Assembly: GCA_004124875.1 (NCBI GenBank)
Contig: SCKJ01000001.1
Location: 496,001-560,000 of the forward strand
Reading direction: 5' to 3'
Length of the DNA stretch: 64,000 bases
From: Fidelibacterota bacterium
GTDB lineage: Bacteria > Fidelibacterota > Marinisomatia > SCGC-AAA003-L08 > TS1B11
The position numbers and the translations under genes were made by a program. The notes below the pieces were generated by a model. It saw only the letters and a program-made list of their open reading frames with translations. It was not told where the DNA came from and did no database searches. This document shows, in pieces, positions 61,279 to 64,000 of this stretch (position 1 is the stretch's first letter; each line of letters starts with the position of its first letter).

Positions 61279-61980
61279 ATGTACCCGCAGAAATTGGAGT
61301 TGTCTGGCAAACAGTGCAGTCGCCGCCAAAGTACCATGAAAGGTTGGAGCTGGATGCGGCGTTGCAACATTAGAGGATTGGTGGTGCTTATCACGATGAG
61401 CGTATCGCCGGGCTGGGCTCAAATAGGCGGAATCACCGGAGGCAAGTTGTTTACGCCTGACGCTGTCACCTTAGACAGTGGAGTATTTGAATTTGAACCC
61501 GCTTATGAATTGCAGGGGCATGGCCGGGAGGTTGGCTATCGGTTTTCGTCAGGATTTGGAAAATTGGAGGTGGGCGTGAGTCTGGACAACGCCGCTGCAA
61601 ATCAGGCTGTCGGCCTCAAGTATGGACTGATCCCCGACCGGCTGGCGATTACCGCCGGCGTGGAATTTGACACCACCTTCCACCATTATGCCGCCGGGAT
61701 ACTTTACAGCCATCCGTTCAGCGACAAACTCTCCACCGACGTATTTGCAGTGGCCATAGGCGCCGGCGAATGGGCCATCATGACCGCCGTTGGCTATTTC
61801 ATTACCGGCCGGTTCCAACCTATAATAGAGATGGCGGTCGATCAGGAAAGATATCCCAGCATCAGTTATGGATTTACATTCGCCGCCAATGATAAAGTGT
61901 TGGTGGTTATTGGCGTAGAGCAAACATTTGGAAACGGTGAGAAGCAACTGATAAATGTGGCCTTCACTTTTTCTATGTAA
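61279..61980 (+). CDS. Small outer-membrane beta-barrel protein
   Basis: The protein has up to 233 residues. ATG 61279 has AGGA 5 bp upstream but gives a long leader before the hydrophobic signal (IRGLVVLITMSVSPGWAQ); ATG 61336 is the alternative. The rest is barrel-like (FEFEPAYELQGHGREVGYRF; GKLEVGVSLDN; LINVAFTFSM at the end). No family recognised. It follows the porin gene by 11 bp. Confidence 0.6.
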   Translation: MYPQKLELSGKQCSRRQSTMKGWSWMRRCNIRGLVVLITMSVSPGWAQIGGITGGKLFTPDAVTLDSGVFEFEPAYELQGHGREVGYRFSSGFGKLEVGVSLDNAAANQAVGLKYGLIPDRLAITAGVEFDTTFHHYAAGILYSHPFSDKLSTDVFAVAIGAGEWAIMTAVGYFITGRFQPIIEMAVDQERYPSISYGFTFAANDKVLVVIGVEQTFGNGEKQLINVAFTFSM

Positions 61981-62144
61981 TAGAGGACCTATCAATGAGA
62001 AAACTGAAATAGCCGGCGCCTCTCTCAAACTCATTGACCGGCATCGAGAGTGCCTGAACAGGGGTGATTCAGGTGTCCGAGTAAGACCTGAGTCAACATA
62101 TGAATCAACAGGAATGCCAAGAATATAATAAAAGAGGTGACATC

Positions 62145-62705
62145 ATGTTAAGAGTTGAATCAAATAGCCCACATAAAAGGCTGCACCAAGCGCTCTCACT
62201 CAGTATGCTGGTAATATTTATCGGCGCCGGACCCATCCTGGCCGCAGACCCACCTCAAATATCCGGTGGGGTGTCTGAGGAGGATTCTCATCATGGCGGA
62301 GGACATCACTACCATGTGGCGGCATTCTTTGGCGCAACCACCAATATTGAGGGTGAGCATACCGATCTGACGCTGGGCATTGATGCCGAAAGAAGACTGG
62401 GCCTCATGCATGGCAAAATTGGTATCGGTATCTTAGCCGAAGCAATTTTGGCCGAGCACACTGAACTCATCCTGGGGGCGCCACTATTTTATCATGCGAC
62501 AGATGAAATCAAACTGATTGGTGCCATCGCCCGCACCTTTGCTGACGATGGTCACGGTGGCACGCATCAAGCGACCCTGATACGGCTTGGCGCTGGCTAT
62601 GATCTGCATATGGGCGGCATAACCCTCACGCCTGCGGTTAATGCAGATTTTATAGATGGACATCTATCGGTCGTTTATGGATTGGCCGCCGGCTTCGGTT
62701 TTTAA
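62145..62705 (+). CDS. Small outer-membrane barrel protein with His-rich segment
   Basis: From ATG 62145 (AGAGGTG upstream) there are 186 residues. A signal peptide (LSLSMLVIFIGAGPILAA) is followed by a His cluster (DSHHGGGHHYHVA) that could bind zinc or another metal, then barrel strands ending LSVVYGLAAGFGF. It lies directly before an exported zinc carbonic anhydrase, so a metal-supply or sensing role is a possibility but not shown. Confidence 0.6.
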   Translation: MLRVESNSPHKRLHQALSLSMLVIFIGAGPILAADPPQISGGVSEEDSHHGGGHHYHVAAFFGATTNIEGEHTDLTLGIDAERRLGLMHGKIGIGILAEAILAEHTELILGAPLFYHATDEIKLIGAIARTFADDGHGGTHQATLIRLGAGYDLHMGGITLTPAVNADFIDGHLSVVYGLAAGFGF

Positions 62706-62781
62706 AAGATCGGCAGCATTTTTCTGGAGATATCATGATGAGTATGGCTTTCACTTGTTCTATGTAATGAAGGAGAATCCT

Positions 62782-63522
62782 ATGAGTAAGTATAACTCTG
62801 TGCTGTTGGCCATGCTCATTATGATATCGGTCATTGGCGGCCTTGCTTCGGCGGTCAACGCCCAGGATCTCAATGCCCTGAAGTCCGGTAACCGGCGCTT
62901 CGTAAGGGGCTTGACCAACCAGACTGCGAGGCAGTACCCGCATCAGAACAAGTCACGCCTTACCCAGAATGCCACTGGCGGGCAGCAGCCCTTCGTAACG
63001 GTCATCAGTTGTTCGGATTCCCGGGTGCCCGTAGAACTCGTGTTCGATGCGGGCCTGGGCGACATCTTCTCCATCCGCATTGCCGGCAATGTCTGCGATA
63101 TCGACGAAGCCGGCTCCATTGAGTATGGAGCGGGTCACCTCTCCACGCCCTTGTTGGTGGTTATGGGCCATACCGGCTGTGGCGCTGTAACAGCTGTGGT
63201 TGAAGGCGCGGAAGTTCATGGCAGTATCCCCGCGCTGGTCGATAATATTATCCCTGCAGTTGATCGTGCCAGATCACGGCACCCTCGAGCCCGTGGAAAA
63301 GAGTTGGTAAATTATGCCGTAACGGAAAATGTCTGGCAGGGTATTGACGACCTGTTCAAAATAAGCGAAGAGATTCGCCACCTGGTGTCATCGGGTTCGC
63401 TGGATGTACAGGGCGCGGTGTATGAACTGGAGACCGGCGAGGTCAAATGGCTGGGTCAGCACCCCGATCAGCGTTCCCTTCTGAGATACAGCGGCGGTAC
63501 GGGAACGCGCGGAGGTCACTGA
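62782..63522 (+). CDS. Exported beta-class carbonic anhydrase
   Basis: From ATG 62782 (AAGGAG 7 bp upstream) the protein has 246 residues. A signal peptide (LLAMLIMISVIGGLASAVNA) is followed by a complete beta-carbonic anhydrase: zinc ligands C77 (SCSDSR), H130 and C133 (MGHTGCGAV), with the D79/R81 dyad. It interconverts carbon dioxide and bicarbonate in the periplasm. ATG 62767 is also in frame. A tandem paralogue follows at 63630; a 27-codon frame (63528-63611) between them is probably meaningless. Confidence 0.92.
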   Translation: MSKYNSVLLAMLIMISVIGGLASAVNAQDLNALKSGNRRFVRGLTNQTARQYPHQNKSRLTQNATGGQQPFVTVISCSDSRVPVELVFDAGLGDIFSIRIAGNVCDIDEAGSIEYGAGHLSTPLLVVMGHTGCGAVTAVVEGAEVHGSIPALVDNIIPAVDRARSRHPRARGKELVNYAVTENVWQGIDDLFKISEEIRHLVSSGSLDVQGAVYELETGEVKWLGQHPDQRSLLRYSGGTGTRGGH

Positions 63523-63629
63523 GAATAATGGAAACTTTGGCTATCAAAATCGGCTTCGTTGCCAAGGCCATGGAAGTAAACATCTTTATTGAACCGGAAA
63601 TGTGTGAATGAGGGCAATTGGAGATTCTT

Positions 63630-64000
63630 ATGAAACACCGAATTTTTACGACGCTTACCATAGGACTGTTGATAGTGGTCAACCTGTCAGGGCAAAGCGC
63701 ACGGAACAAAGCGCAAGCCCTGAACGCGCTCATGATGGGCAATCAGCGCTTTGTAAATGGCTTAACCGACCAATCGGCGCGGCAGTATCCCCATCTTGAC
63801 CGGGCCCGGCTCCTGGAGAACGCCTCTTCGGGGCAGTATCCCTTTGCAACTGTTATAGGCTGCTCCGACTCCCGGGTGCCCATTGAAATCATATTTGATG
63901 CCGGCATAGGCGATATCTTCCCTATCCGGGTGGCCGGAAATGTGTCTGATGTGGATGAAATCGGTTCCATCGAATACGGAGTGGGCCACGTCAACACACC
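63630..64000 (+). CDS. Exported beta-class carbonic anhydrase, second copy (partial)
   Basis: The first 123 codons of a paralogue of the preceding gene; the window ends before the HxxC motif. There is a signal peptide (FTTLTIGLLIVVNLSGQ), then the same start as its neighbour (LNALMMGNQRFVNGLTDQSA; QYPHLDRARLLENASSGQ) and the zinc motif GCSDSRVPIE (C78). Start ATG 63630 with GGAG 8 bp upstream. Sequence divergence between the copies shows that the duplication is not recent. Confidence 0.88.
   Translation, partial: MKHRIFTTLTIGLLIVVNLSGQSARNKAQALNALMMGNQRFVNGLTDQSARQYPHLDRARLLENASSGQYPFATVIGCSDSRVPIEIIFDAGIGDIFPIRVAGNVSDVDEIGSIEYGVGHVNT

Overview
The window looks like a chromosomal piece of a Gram-negative, FCB-group bacterium, most probably Candidatus Marinimicrobia (SAR406) or a near relative. 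This is an inference from content, with no ribosomal RNA to confirm it. The pointers are many outer-membrane beta-barrels and lipoproteins, a secreted protein ending in a YPNPFN-type C-terminal sorting domain, a YbeY whose third metal ligand is Asp (HxxxHxxxxxD, as I recall it from Bacteroidetes), and a general GC-rich codon style. Genes are densely packed and many neighbours share 4-base ATGA/GTGA overlaps.

Layout. 1-11149, minus strand: a run reading cvpA, mutS2, a barrel protein, a peroxiredoxin-like protein, two tandem D-aminoacylase-like lipoproteins, dnaG, a DUF481 barrel, a frameshifted PEGA protein and a partial secreted protein. 11315-12699, plus strand: tRNA-Val(CAC) with a terminator, a coiled-coil zinc-ribbon protein, and RNase P RNA. 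12725-21545: recJ, fabH, an acyl-CoA dehydrogenase, a PgpH-like 7TM-HD c-di-AMP phosphodiesterase, ybeY, a CNNM/CBS protein and mazG, ended by a strong hairpin terminator. 22823-29808: a TetR-controlled operon with a porin-like protein, an ABC ATPase, three FtsX-type permeases and a LolA-like periplasmic protein; it looks like a Lol-related lipid or lipoprotein exporter. 29831-36484: an IscR/SufR-type Rrf2 regulator with twin operators, then sufB-C-D-U-T-S. 36491-45364: assorted genes (phytase-like lipoprotein, TfoX-N protein with an amber stop, DHH phosphoesterase, PadR regulator with a palindromic operator, a minimal beta-carbonic-anhydrase-like protein, a half-size GDT1/UPF0016 protein, and a barrel plus giant repeat lipoprotein pair). 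45712-46497: an ArsM-like methyltransferase interrupted by an in-frame TGA. 46520-59527: an S9 peptidase, an AT-rich secreted beta-propeller protein, an M14 peptidase, an HMA-domain protein, a coiled-coil/TPR protein, a hypoxanthine-DNA-glycosylase-type protein and a GNAT acetyltransferase. The intergenic spaces in the last part hold gene debris and an 87-bp repeat. 60287-64000: three barrel proteins and two exported beta-carbonic anhydrases, the second cut by the window end.

Most notable: the methyltransferase at 45712-46497 is very likely a selenoprotein. Its TGA sits exactly where ArsM/AS3MT enzymes carry an arsenic-binding Cys, homology continues for 56 codons beyond it, and a compact hairpin with a GGA apical loop lies 18 nt downstream, as expected of a bacterial SECIS. 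No selenocysteine machinery genes are in this window, so the genome must be checked for them.
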